Shown: positions 1 to 5,654, counted from the stretch's first letter. The stretch is 5,654 bases of DNA from Bacteroidota bacterium (GCA_024635465.1 JAGXIS010000149.1:1-5654); one strand, 5' to 3'. Program-made: numbers and translations. The notes: generated by a model not told the origin, from the letters alone.

Positions 1-2078
1 CCGTCATTAAATGATCGATAATCACTATTACTTAGTTCAGATGGTCGTGCAGAAGGTATCCCAATCTGCCAGTCAGAGCCGCTTCCTCTGAAGGATTCGT
101 TGGAGGCCCATGCTGTAACACCTTTTTCCCACTCTCCTTCCACATTGGCAAAGAAATCCAGTCTCGAACCGACATTCATGTTTGCACGTAATCCGAGTGC
201 ATAGCTATTACCACCGTCATCATAGTGTGTCCACCCACCTTCAGGAGATAGCTGCCAAGGTCTTCTATCATCCGTTTCATATTCAAGTTCAAACTCAGCA
301 CTGAGTGGTTTTGCAAATGGTCCCAAACCCCGTGTTTCAAATTGATCATAACCGCCAAAAATTTGATCGATATTTAAGCCAAATCCAACAGACTGAAAAG
401 ATTTAAATGTCCACTCTGACCCAGTTCTAAATCCAAAACCCAGATCCATTCCTTCGTCATATGAAATATTCTGTGAAAAATTAACATCAAAATCCGCTTG
501 TTGAAAAGAACCAAATGGGCGCCCTCCATTGATTTGATGCTCGATCCTGCCTGACATTGAAATAAAATTATTCTCCCTTATTTGCCCAAGATCATTCGGA
601 TTAAAGTCGTCACTAAAAACTTCGGCATCTAATGATCCTCTCCATTCACCCTGACGTTTGTTTGTAGACAAACTGGCAGAAAAGCCTGTTTCAGACTCAT
701 CCACATTGGTCAGTGTTCTGTGTGAAAATGTTGCAAAACCACGAATCCCGTAATTATTGTCTGCAAACCGAAGATCCCAATCTGTCCCACCTACTAAACT
801 TCTTCTTCTACCATCATCAAATCTTGTTGGGCTATCAAAAAATGTTAAAATACCACCAAGTGATGAATAATTACCAATTTGCTGACTCCCGCGGAGTACA
901 CTATAATTTCTTGAAGGGCTAAAATTCTCTCCTGTGACAGCGGCTAGCACGCCAAAAGACAGTCCCTTTTCTGTTCGACCGGAAAGTTTGGTAGCGCCAA
1001 TGATTGGATCTGCTCCTCCTATCCTCCGTGTATATAATAGATCGGCGCCACGACCCATGGAAAATTCATAGATTTCAATCCCTTCAACAAAAAACGGGCG
1101 CTGCTCCTGAAAAAATGTTTCAAATGCTGTAAGATTTAACACAGCCGGATCCGCTTCTACCTGTCCAAAGTCCGGGTTAATGGTTGCATCAAGAGTTACA
1201 TTCGGCCCCAAACCCACCTTTATATCACCTCCTACATCGACATTCAATTCCGTCGTAACCTCTCCTGGGATCGTTGAATTTTCACGCGAATTGTAACCAG
1301 CTACCATATATGGACGTACCTGGATATTTGGTCTCGGCTCAATGTCTCTAATATTTTGCAGTAGCCCGTATTGCGCAATCAGGTTATCCCGCTCTACCCG
1401 GGGTACCAATGGCCATTCAGATAACTCACCAAGTCTGGGAATACTTCTTGTAAATTGGATACCCCATGTTTGGATTTCAGATTCGGGAAACCGAAGCATG
1501 CTATAGGGAATCTGTAATTCAACAATCCACCCTTCATTTGTAACTCTCGCTTCTGAATACCAAACAGCATCCCATGAGGAATCAACACCGGAAATACCGG
1601 GTCCTCCACCGGGACCACCTCCCGAGCCCCGTACTCCATCATATTGGATTCCGGCCGCATTTACCCCAAATGTATAAGCATTTTGGCGATTAAAGTACGA
1701 ATCAAAAGAAACCACGAACCAATCTGCACGATTAAAATCATCGCGTCTGCCCAATGTTCTCTCAATTAGCGATGGGTTTTCATCATATAGTATCGCACCC
1801 ACATAAATACCCCCTTCCCCATAGAGAATACGAACTTCGGTTTTTTGTGTAGCCGGAGCACCTTCATTCGGGCTAAACTGATTAAAATCAGTTGCAATTT
1901 CAGCCTGACCCCATGCTTCTTCATCAAGATGGCCATCAATTCGTATGGATGAATCTATTTGATATGCATTAACAGTATGGACATCCTGGGCTGATAATGT
2001 GATTGGTAATAGTAAAATGCCTGTGATAAAAGTAAAAAGAAGTTCTCTACTTAATTTTAGTTTATGAAAATATTTCAT
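1..2078 (-). CDS. DUF5916 / CBM9-like domain outer-membrane protein, C-terminus cut off by the window edge
   Basis: I translated this frame by hand: ATG at 2078-2076, then 692 open codons to the window edge with no stop. Residues 1-30 form a signal peptide (Lys/Arg-rich start, hydrophobic core FITGILLLPITLSA, likely cleavage before Q31). Residues about 38-240 look like a CBM9-like domain: IDGHLDEEAWG at 47-57, DWFVVSFDSYFNRQNAYTFGVN at 119-140 and NEGWIVELQIPYSMLRF at 181-197. A Gly/Pro-rich loop sits at 150-164. Residues 298-333 carry the hallmark of DUF5916 proteins, NPDFGQVEAD (301-310) followed by FFQEQRPFFVEG (322-333). The rest is rich in alternating aromatic and polar residues, as expected of an outer-membrane beta barrel. 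Family members usually run to roughly 700-900 residues, so a C-terminal piece is missing. The family is common in Bacteroidota; its biochemical role is unknown, and carbohydrate binding is only suggested by the CBM9-like fold. No Shine-Dalgarno precedes the start, only an A-rich stretch, which is normal for this group. Confident in family, not in function. Confidence 0.92.
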   Translation of the reverse strand, partial: MKYFHKLKLSRELLFTFITGILLLPITLSAQDVHTVNAYQIDSSIRIDGHLDEEAWGQAEIATDFNQFSPNEGAPATQKTEVRILYGEGGIYVGAILYDENPSLIERTLGRRDDFNRADWFVVSFDSYFNRQNAYTFGVNAAGIQYDGVRGSGGGPGGGPGISGVDSSWDAVWYSEARVTNEGWIVELQIPYSMLRFPESEIQTWGIQFTRSIPRLGELSEWPLVPRVERDNLIAQYGLLQNIRDIEPRPNIQVRPYMVAGYNSRENSTIPGEVTTELNVDVGGDIKVGLGPNVTLDATINPDFGQVEADPAVLNLTAFETFFQEQRPFFVEGIEIYEFSMGRGADLLYTRRIGGADPIIGATKLSGRTEKGLSFGVLAAVTGENFSPSRNYSVLRGSQQIGNYSSLGGILTFFDSPTRFDDGRRRSLVGGTDWDLRFADNNYGIRGFATFSHRTLTNVDESETGFSASLSTNKRQGEWRGSLDAEVFSDDFNPNDLGQIRENNFISMSGRIEHQINGGRPFGSFQQADFDVNFSQNISYDEGMDLGFGFRTGSEWTFKSFQSVGFGLNIDQIFGGYDQFETRGLGPFAKPLSAEFELEYETDDRRPWQLSPEGGWTHYDDGGNSYALGLRANMNVGSRLDFFANVEGEWEKGVTAWASNESFRGSGSDWQIGIPSARPSELSNSDYRSFND

Positions 2079-2120
2079 TTTTTTATTTAATTGATTGTAA
2101 ACAGGCCCTTTAGTGATTCT

Positions 2121-2143
2121 CATTGTTACAAATGTAAACAATG
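2121..2143 (-). promoter_or_regulatory. Inverted repeat overlapping a TAnnTTTG -7 element, upstream of the DUF5916 gene
   Basis: CATTGTTAC (2121-2129) and GTAAACAATG (2134-2143) form an inverted repeat, perfect apart from one extra A, around a 4-base spacer. On the minus strand the spacer region reads TACATTTG, an exact match to the Bacteroidota -7 consensus TAnnTTTG. It lies about 50 bases before the ATG at 2078. No convincing TTTG -33 box is seen at the expected distance. The overlap of a dyad with the -7 box would suit a repressor operator, but this is inference. An 8-base copy of one arm (TGTAAACA, 2133-2140) recurs at 2096-2103 in the presumed leader. Confidence 0.4.
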
Positions 2144-2432
2144 AAATTATAATACTCTTAGTCAGTGAATGGTTTTTTACAATTGTTAATAACTATTTAA
2201 TTGGTCAAATTTTGTAATCAACTTTTTAAAAAGCCCATCACGTCTAAAATTTTTTGCAAATTTCTAATCCACTGAATAGCCTAAAAAAAGAACCATCTTA
2301 TATCACCCACTCAAAATCTTCGCGTTTCTTGAGTCGATTTATTTAACATAGATTATGTATTCAATGACTACAAATTCTATGGTTTGGACGTCGATTTATT
2401 GTAAAGGTTTGATTTTTTTTGATTCTTTCAAC

Positions 2433-2452
2433 AAAAAAGCATTTTAGATGCT
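2433..2452 (-). terminator. Possible weak intrinsic terminator after the hydrolase gene
   Basis: Read on the minus strand, AGCAT (2452-2448) pairs with ATGCT (2442-2438) around a 5-base loop, and the stem runs directly into a tract of six T (2438-2433). It begins about 60 bases past the hydrolase stop codon. The stem is only 5 bp with two G-C pairs, so it would be a weak terminator; the position and T-tract are the main support. Confidence 0.4.
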
Positions 2453-2514
2453 CTTCCGATGTGATTTTTCCTAAGAATATTAATTATTAGTATTTGGAAT
2501 TGCTCTCAATATAA

Positions 2515-3291
2515 TCAATCCCCTCTCCGTTGGCTGAACAGCCAGTTGATGATATATTCATCATCATAAGTTTGTAGCCAGGCAAAATGACCCACACCCG
2601 GATATTCCGTATAACCCGGCTGACCACCTGCTTCTTGGATGGCAGTCACCATCTGTCTCGACATTTCAGCCGGAACAGTCGGATCATCCGCACCGTGGGT
2701 AACCCAGATAGGGATGTGTGCAAAACGATCTGCAGTTGAAGGCGCCCCTCCACCACATACCGGTAGTGCTGCGGCAAAAAGATCCGGCCATCTTGCAAGT
2801 GCATCCCAAGTTCCAAATCCACCCATAGACAATCCGGTGATGTAAATGCGATCTGTATCTACATTGAAGTTTTCAATAAGCTGATCTACTACTTCCATTG
2901 TCATTTTGAGAGGTTTACTCGGCTCATCTCCAAGTTGCAGTGGGCTTCCATCCTGACGGAATTGACCATCAAAATTGGACCATGTTGTTCCAACAGGATT
3001 TTGAGGTGCAAGCACGATCGCTTTGTAGGTTTTCATCCACTGATCGGTTACAAAATTTTGAACCCCCCATTTTAGTTGAGATACATTATCGTCTCCCCTC
3101 TCACCTGCCCCATGCAAAAAAATCAATAATGGATAACTTTGTGACCCACTGAAATCGGGAAATGCGATTCTGTAGTTTAACGTATCACTCTCTGCATCCA
3201 CATACTGTTGTGCATTAAAACGCGAGACTTGTGCCTCTAAAGTATGTGCAGACATCAATAGTACAACAAAAACAGTGAGAAGCTTTTTCAT
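2515..3291 (-). CDS. Secreted alpha/beta hydrolase (predicted peptidase/esterase of the COG4099-like, prolyl-oligopeptidase-fold group)
   Basis: A complete 258-residue protein. Residues 1-20 are a signal peptide (MKKLL then a hydrophobic core, likely cleavage A20|Q21); there is no lipobox Cys, so it should be a soluble periplasmic or exported enzyme. The fold markers come in order: HGAGERGDD (60-68), the oxyanion-side HG motif typical of this group; APQNP (95-99); the nucleophile elbow GLSMG with Ser155; HGADDPTVP (199-207), giving the acid, probably Asp203; and GVGHFAW (232-238) with His235. The whole Ser-Asp-His triad is therefore present. Relatives are annotated as predicted peptidases, phospholipase/carboxylesterases or feruloyl-esterase-like enzymes, often acting on esters in plant or algal polysaccharide; the substrate cannot be read from sequence. 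It lies 102 bp after the broken DUF421 gene on the same strand. No Shine-Dalgarno is visible; the start is fixed by the signal peptide. Confidence 0.88.
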   Translation of the reverse strand: MKKLLTVFVVLLMSAHTLEAQVSRFNAQQYVDAESDTLNYRIAFPDFSGSQSYPLLIFLHGAGERGDDNVSQLKWGVQNFVTDQWMKTYKAIVLAPQNPVGTTWSNFDGQFRQDGSPLQLGDEPSKPLKMTMEVVDQLIENFNVDTDRIYITGLSMGGFGTWDALARWPDLFAAALPVCGGGAPSTADRFAHIPIWVTHGADDPTVPAEMSRQMVTAIQEAGGQPGYTEYPGVGHFAWLQTYDDEYIINWLFSQRRGD

Positions 3292-3393
3292 AATTATCGG
3301 AATTGGATTAAGATTTATATCTCATTTTAATGAATCTGCAATTAGAATTAAAACCCTTTACAAAGATTCATATTGTATCAAATTGAATTCGTG

Positions 3394-3675
3394 CTACTTG
3401 AAACGAACATTCTCTAATATAACTTCGTCAATCTCATGTTCCGGATCCTTATAATGGAGAACTGAAATATCACCGGTTGTTTCCATTATAACCGCTTTTA
3501 TCTGACTAAATTGAGTTACATTCGATTCACGAAGTTTAGAGAATAAATCTTCTCGAGTGACTCTTGCTTCCATCATGTTATCCTCTAATATATCTGTACC
3601 ATTCATAAGCAATATTGGACTATTATCCACAAGTTTTCGTATAAATGGATATTTACGAAACTTTGCCACAGACAT
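3394..3675 (-). CDS. Orphaned C-terminal fragment of the DUF421 protein (cytoplasmic domain)
   Basis: The frame encodes 93 residues starting with MSVAKFRKYPF, the juxtamembrane and cytoplasmic YetF-like domain. Its ATG (3675-3673) is a native internal Met codon that now sits directly after the target-site repeat of the insertion. It could only be made by internal re-initiation; no ribosome binding site is evident in the element just upstream (the bases before it are the terminal repeat and TACAA). Most likely it is not expressed as a useful protein, but it will appear as a free-standing small gene in automatic annotations. Confidence 0.55.
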   Translation of the reverse strand: MSVAKFRKYPFIRKLVDNSPILLMNGTDILEDNMMEARVTREDLFSKLRESNVTQFSQIKAVIMETTGDISVLHYKDPEHEIDEVILENVRFK

Positions 3676-3680
3676 TTGTA
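3676..3680 (+). repeat. Target-site duplication TTGTA, left copy
   Basis: TTGTA directly abuts the left end of the element and is repeated in the same orientation at 3832-3836. The bases outside the two copies differ, so the duplication is exactly 5 bp. Collapsing the two copies to one restores the DUF421 frame. Confidence 0.85.
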
Positions 3681-3697
3681 GGGGGCTTTGAAAAACC
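3681..3697 (+). repeat. Left terminal inverted repeat of the MITE-like element
   Basis: GGGGGCTTTGAAAAACC is perfectly complementary to the other end of the element (3815-3831). After these 17 bases the arms diverge by small indels before pairing resumes further in. Confidence 0.88.
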
Positions 3698-3810
3698 TTA
3701 ATACGGGAACATTTCGACTACACTACACTCCGTTTCGTTGCGCTCAATTTGACGTTTAACGTCATGCTGAGCGCAATGAGGAGCGGAGCGACGAATGAAG
3801 TCGAAGTATT

Positions 3811-4077
3811 TCAGGGTTTTTCAAAGCCCCCTTGTAGAACAAATAAACTTCCTAATGCAACAATTGATTGAAGTAAAGGTGGATTCTCAGTCAAAATAGT
3901 AGATGCGATTACAGATCCTATAGCAACCGTTGTTGCGAAATCGAAACTGGACATTTTAGAAAATGATCTTACCCCACTTATTCGGGTGAATAATATCAAT
4001 ACAATATAAATTCCAATAGATGAGATGATTACCATTAAAATGGCACTATTGGAGGTGAGTAGCCAAGATAAATCCAT
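3811..4077 (-). CDS. Truncated N-terminal fragment of the DUF421 protein (membrane segments only)
   Basis: This is what would be translated from the 5' part of the broken gene. It has 82 native residues containing the three predicted membrane segments, then GGFEKP encoded by the terminal inverted repeat of the inserted element, then a TGA at 3813-3811. The ORF stays open upstream to an ATG at 4116, which an automatic caller may choose. The fragment lacks the entire cytoplasmic domain, so normal function is unlikely. Confidence 0.6.
   Translation of the reverse strand: MDLSWLLTSNSAILMVIISSIGIYIVLILFTRISGVRSFSKMSSFDFATTVAIGSVIASTILTENPPLLQSIVALGSLFVLQGGFEKP
3815..3831 (-). repeat. Right terminal inverted repeat of the MITE-like element
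   Basis: This is the perfect 17-bp complement of 3681-3697. Read on the minus strand it continues the DUF421 frame as GGFEKP and then TGA at 3813-3811, so this repeat supplies the premature stop. Confidence 0.88.
3832..3836 (+). repeat. Target-site duplication TTGTA, right copy
   Basis: This is the direct repeat of 3676-3680 next to the right end of the element. In the minus-strand frame the two copies each lie across the codons CTA CAA (Leu-Gln), and one copy survives in the reconstructed protein as ...VLQ-MSV.... Confidence 0.85.
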
Positions 4078-4183
4078 AATATTAATTTTTTGAGTTAGAC
4101 AATTAGTGTGACACAAAAGTGTGATCCTAACTGGTGTAATTCTCTTGATTAACGGTCAGGTAGATTTTATTCGTGTTCACATT

Positions 4184-4191
4184 CAAAGTTA
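4184..4191 (-). promoter_or_regulatory. Possible -7 element (TAnnTTTG) for the DUF421 gene
   Basis: On the minus strand this reads TAACTTTG, an exact match to the Bacteroidota -7 consensus, about 105 bases before the preferred start at 4077. No -33 TTTG is present at the usual distance, and a match of this size is not rare in AT-rich DNA. It lies in the 149-bp gap after the sugar porter, where I see no clear terminator, so read-through from the porter gene is an alternative. Confidence 0.25.
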
Positions 4192-4265
4192 CAAACAACG
4201 CAGCTTATAGAACGTTATATATATAATCTCAACCTTTATAGTTTCTTTTCTTGAAGAAGATTAAA

Positions 4266-5636
4266 TCAGATCTGCTCATGATTAACAACCTTATCCAGCT
4301 CTTTCACATTGATCCCGAGCTTCACTTCCATCTCTTCAAGGGTAATATTCTTTGTCTCAGGCATTAATTTCCAAACAAATAGAAGCTGTAGGAACATCAT
4401 GAATGCAAAGAATGCGAAAATGGGTCCACCGCCAAAAACACTCTCTATGTAAACAAAATTACCCGCAATAAGTGCCGCAAATATCCAGTGGGTACTACTT
4501 CCAAGGGAGTTTCCAAAGGATCTGACTGAGTTCGGGAAAATTTCAGATATAAATACCCATATTACTGCGCCCTGGCCTATCGCATGAGATGCGATAAACA
4601 CAAATGTCAAGATCGGTATAACAGATCCGGACAAATTCTCCGAGAAGAATGCATAGGAAATGGACGACAGAGAGATCAGATATCCGAATGAACAAATATA
4701 CATTAGAAAGCGTCGGCCATATTTGACTATTAATAAGAGTCCCAGCATTGTAAAAATCAAATTCACAACTCCCACACCTACACTGGAAAGGAGGGCCGCT
4801 TCTGCACCGAGACCTGCACTTTCAAATATTCGTGGCGCAAAATAGATAATCGCATTGATGCCGGATAACTGGTTAAAAAAGGCGAACAGAAATGCGAGTA
4901 TGATTGGAAACTTGAATCTTCTACTGAAAAACTCGCGCAACGGTGTGGTTTTCCCAGGATTTAAATCACTTGCCTGAATAGCGGCTAATGATGATTCGGT
5001 TTTTTCAGGATCAATGATATTTAGAATCGCTTTGGCCTCTTCTATTCGACCTTTTGCAACAACCAACCATCTGGGACTTTCAGGTATCGTGAATACCAGC
5101 CCTAGAAAAAGGAGTGCCGGAATCACTTCAATACCTAACATCCACCTCCATGACTCTACATCTTCTGTCCCGATAAGGAAATTCGAGAAATAAGCGATCA
5201 TAATCCCCAGAACGATATTAAACTGAAAAAGTGCTGTTAGTTTTCCCCGCTTTTCTGCCGGTGCAATTTCCGAGATATACATGGGAGCAACAACCGATGA
5301 GGCACCGATACTCAATCCTCCAATAAACCTGGCAATCATTAGTGTGTAAACTTCAGGTGCAAATGCAGATCCCGCCGCTGAAACCAAAAAGAGAGCTGCT
5401 ATCCAGATCAGTGATAATCTACGTCCAAATTTTTGTGCCGGTATCCCACCAAACAGTGCTCCCATGATCGTACCATAGAGTGCCATGGCTACGGTCTGAC
5501 CGATCATGATATCACTCAAACCCCACATGAGTTGAATATTTTGCTCCCCACCGGAGATAACGGCTACATCAAAACCAAAAAGGAATCCACCCAAAGCAGA
5601 GGTTATCGCCCAGATAAAAATTTTATGTTTTTTCAT
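4266..5636 (-). CDS. MFS sugar porter family transporter (sugar:H+ symporter, XylE/GLUT-like)
   Basis: A complete 456-residue inner-membrane protein of normal length for the family, with about 12 hydrophobic segments in two halves. Sugar porter motifs appear in order: GGFLFGFDVAVISGG (16-30) in TM1; GRR (71-73) after TM2; RFIGGLSIGASSVVAPMYIS (103-122) followed by EIAPAEKRGKL (123-133); PESPRWL (185-191) at the end of TM6; a central cytoplasmic loop; NQLSGINAIIYFAP (255-268) in TM7; GRR (307-309); VIWVFISEIFPNSVRSFGN (358-376) around TM10; and PETKNITLEEME (426-437) after TM12. By alignment with E. coli XylE, Q256 and N261 match the substrate-binding Q289 and N294, while N255 replaces Q288. 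The sugar cannot be named from this; xylose, glucose, galactose and arabinose are all possible. A GGAAAG sequence sits 12 bases before the ATG, too far to be a convincing ribosome site. No partner gene is visible because the window ends 18 bases upstream. Confidence 0.93.
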   Translation of the reverse strand: MKKHKIFIWAITSALGGFLFGFDVAVISGGEQNIQLMWGLSDIMIGQTVAMALYGTIMGALFGGIPAQKFGRRLSLIWIAALFLVSAAGSAFAPEVYTLMIARFIGGLSIGASSVVAPMYISEIAPAEKRGKLTALFQFNIVLGIMIAYFSNFLIGTEDVESWRWMLGIEVIPALLFLGLVFTIPESPRWLVVAKGRIEEAKAILNIIDPEKTESSLAAIQASDLNPGKTTPLREFFSRRFKFPIILAFLFAFFNQLSGINAIIYFAPRIFESAGLGAEAALLSSVGVGVVNLIFTMLGLLLIVKYGRRFLMYICSFGYLISLSSISYAFFSENLSGSVIPILTFVFIASHAIGQGAVIWVFISEIFPNSVRSFGNSLGSSTHWIFAALIAGNFVYIESVFGGGPIFAFFAFMMFLQLLFVWKLMPETKNITLEEMEVKLGINVKELDKVVNHEQI

Positions 5637-5654
5637 CAGTCAGTCACACTTTCC

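Larger units (their letters stand above)
2079..2514. other. 436-bp intergenic region between the hydrolase and DUF5916 genes
   Basis: I see no credible gene here on either strand: the region is very AT-rich with frequent stops. It contains a possible terminator for the hydrolase (2433-2452), an 11-bp direct repeat GTCGATTTATT (2333-2343 and 2390-2400), a weak dyad ACATA-GAT-TATGT (2346-2358) and the promoter-like inverted repeat at 2121-2143. The length leaves room for an unrecognised regulator binding region or small RNA, but nothing in the sequence demonstrates one. Confidence 0.7.
3681..3831. mobile_element. 151-bp palindromic MITE-like element inserted in the DUF421 gene
   Basis: The element has perfect 17-bp terminal inverted repeats (GGGGGCTTTGAAAAACC at 3681-3697 and its complement at 3815-3831) and is flanked by direct copies of TTGTA (3676-3680 and 3832-3836). 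The two arms remain imperfectly complementary almost to the middle: TTCGACT, TTGCGCTCA and TGACGTT occur in the left arm and, as complements, in the right arm. The centre is the near-perfect palindrome GACGTT-T-AACGTC (3751-3763). It has no coding capacity, so movement would need a transposase acting in trans. The 5-bp duplication and a G-run end occur in several transposon groups, including Tn3-type elements; I cannot assign a family. The inner motif around GTCATGCTGAGCGCAATGAG (3761-3780) resembles a repeat I recall as widespread in bacterial intergenic DNA, which I could not check. Confidence 0.85.
3394..4077 (-). pseudogene. DUF421 / YetF-type membrane protein gene, interrupted by a palindromic MITE-like insertion
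   Basis: The N-terminal half (4077 down to 3832) and C-terminal half (3675 down to 3394) are in the same frame but separated by a 151-bp element with in-frame stops TGA (3813-3811) and TAG (3720-3718). Removing the element plus one TTGTA copy joins ...GSLFVLQ to MSVAKFRKYPF... and gives a 175-residue protein. Its layout is that of short DUF421 proteins: three membrane segments (about 11-30, 44-62 and 66-81), the family-like loop TRISGVRSFSKMSSFDF (31-47), then a cytoplasmic domain with SPILLMNGTDILEDNMMEARVT (101-122) and a terminal strand region ETTGDISVLHY (147-157). The function of DUF421 proteins is largely unknown. I chose the start at 4077 because the residues from there match family N-termini; an in-frame ATG at 4116 would add 13 polar residues (MCHTNCLTQKINI) unlike a membrane protein start. 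The undamaged halves suggest recent disruption. Confidence 0.88.

Noticed and set aside
713..922. A 69-codon open frame on the plus strand
   Set aside because: It is antisense to the DUF5916 gene, low in complexity, and has no start signal or recognisable domain.
1394..1660. An 88-codon open frame on the minus strand
   Set aside because: It lies wholly inside the DUF5916 gene in another frame and its translation has no family-like features; the DUF5916 frame is continuous through it.
2639..3152. Two plus-strand open frames opposite the hydrolase gene
   Set aside because: Both are antisense shadows of a gene with a full signal peptide and catalytic triad; no homology-like features or promoters support them.
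3681..3831. The palindrome as an intrinsic terminator
   Set aside because: It has strong dyad symmetry but sits inside a coding frame, is flanked by a direct duplication and has no T-tract following the stem on either strand; insertion explains it better.
3681..3831. CRISPR-like or tandem repeat array
   Set aside because: The repeated pieces are inverted, occur only twice and have no spacer structure.
4103..4122. ACAC-AAAA-GTGT dyad upstream of the DUF421 gene as an operator
   Set aside because: The stem is only 4 bp and does not extend; expected by chance in this composition.
4201..4265. Terminator after the sugar porter
   Set aside because: The CTTCTTCAAG region and the AT-rich ATATATATA stretch give no stable G-C stem followed by a T-tract.
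2515..5636. A dedicated polysaccharide utilisation locus
   Set aside because: A sugar porter and a secreted esterase are present, but there is no SusC/SusD pair, glycoside hydrolase or regulator, and the genes are separated by gaps and an unrelated membrane protein gene.

Overview
The window carries four genes, all read from the minus strand, in AT-rich DNA (clearly below 50% GC by eye). The gene set is a DUF5916 outer-membrane protein with an N-terminal CBM9-like domain, a secreted esterase of the kind common in Bacteroidota, a DUF421/YetF-type membrane protein and a sugar porter. Together with the lack of clear Shine-Dalgarno sequences and the TAnnTTTG-like -7 elements, this points to the Bacteroidota / Balneolota / Rhodothermota group. 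A marine or saline Balneolaceae-like bacterium is my best guess. This is inference; no rRNA or tRNA is present to confirm it.

Layout in transcription order, from high to low coordinates. A sugar/H+ symporter of the MFS sugar porter family is complete at 4266-5636, with only 18 bases of upstream DNA visible. Next is a DUF421 (YetF-type) membrane protein gene at 3394-4077. It is split by a 151-bp palindromic MITE-like element at 3681-3831, which is bounded by a perfect 5-bp direct repeat (TTGTA) and 17-bp perfect terminal inverted repeats. After a 102-bp gap comes a complete secreted alpha/beta hydrolase (2515-3291) with a Ser-Asp-His triad and a probable weak terminator behind it. A 436-bp non-coding region (2079-2514) follows. 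It holds that terminator, two short repeat pairs and, close to the next gene, an inverted repeat overlapping a perfect TAnnTTTG. Last is a large DUF5916 protein (1-2078) with signal peptide, CBM9-like domain and the start of an outer-membrane barrel; it runs off the left edge and lacks its C-terminus.

The genes do not form an obvious operon or named pathway. The sugar porter, the secreted esterase and the CBM9-like surface protein could all serve carbohydrate scavenging, but no SusC/SusD pair, glycoside hydrolase or regulator is present, so that link is weak.

The most interesting object is the mobile element. The two halves of the DUF421 gene lie in the same frame, and removing the element plus one TTGTA copy (156 bp, exactly 52 codons) restores an uninterrupted 175-residue family-like protein. 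That makes the insertion and its boundaries very secure and suggests it is recent.
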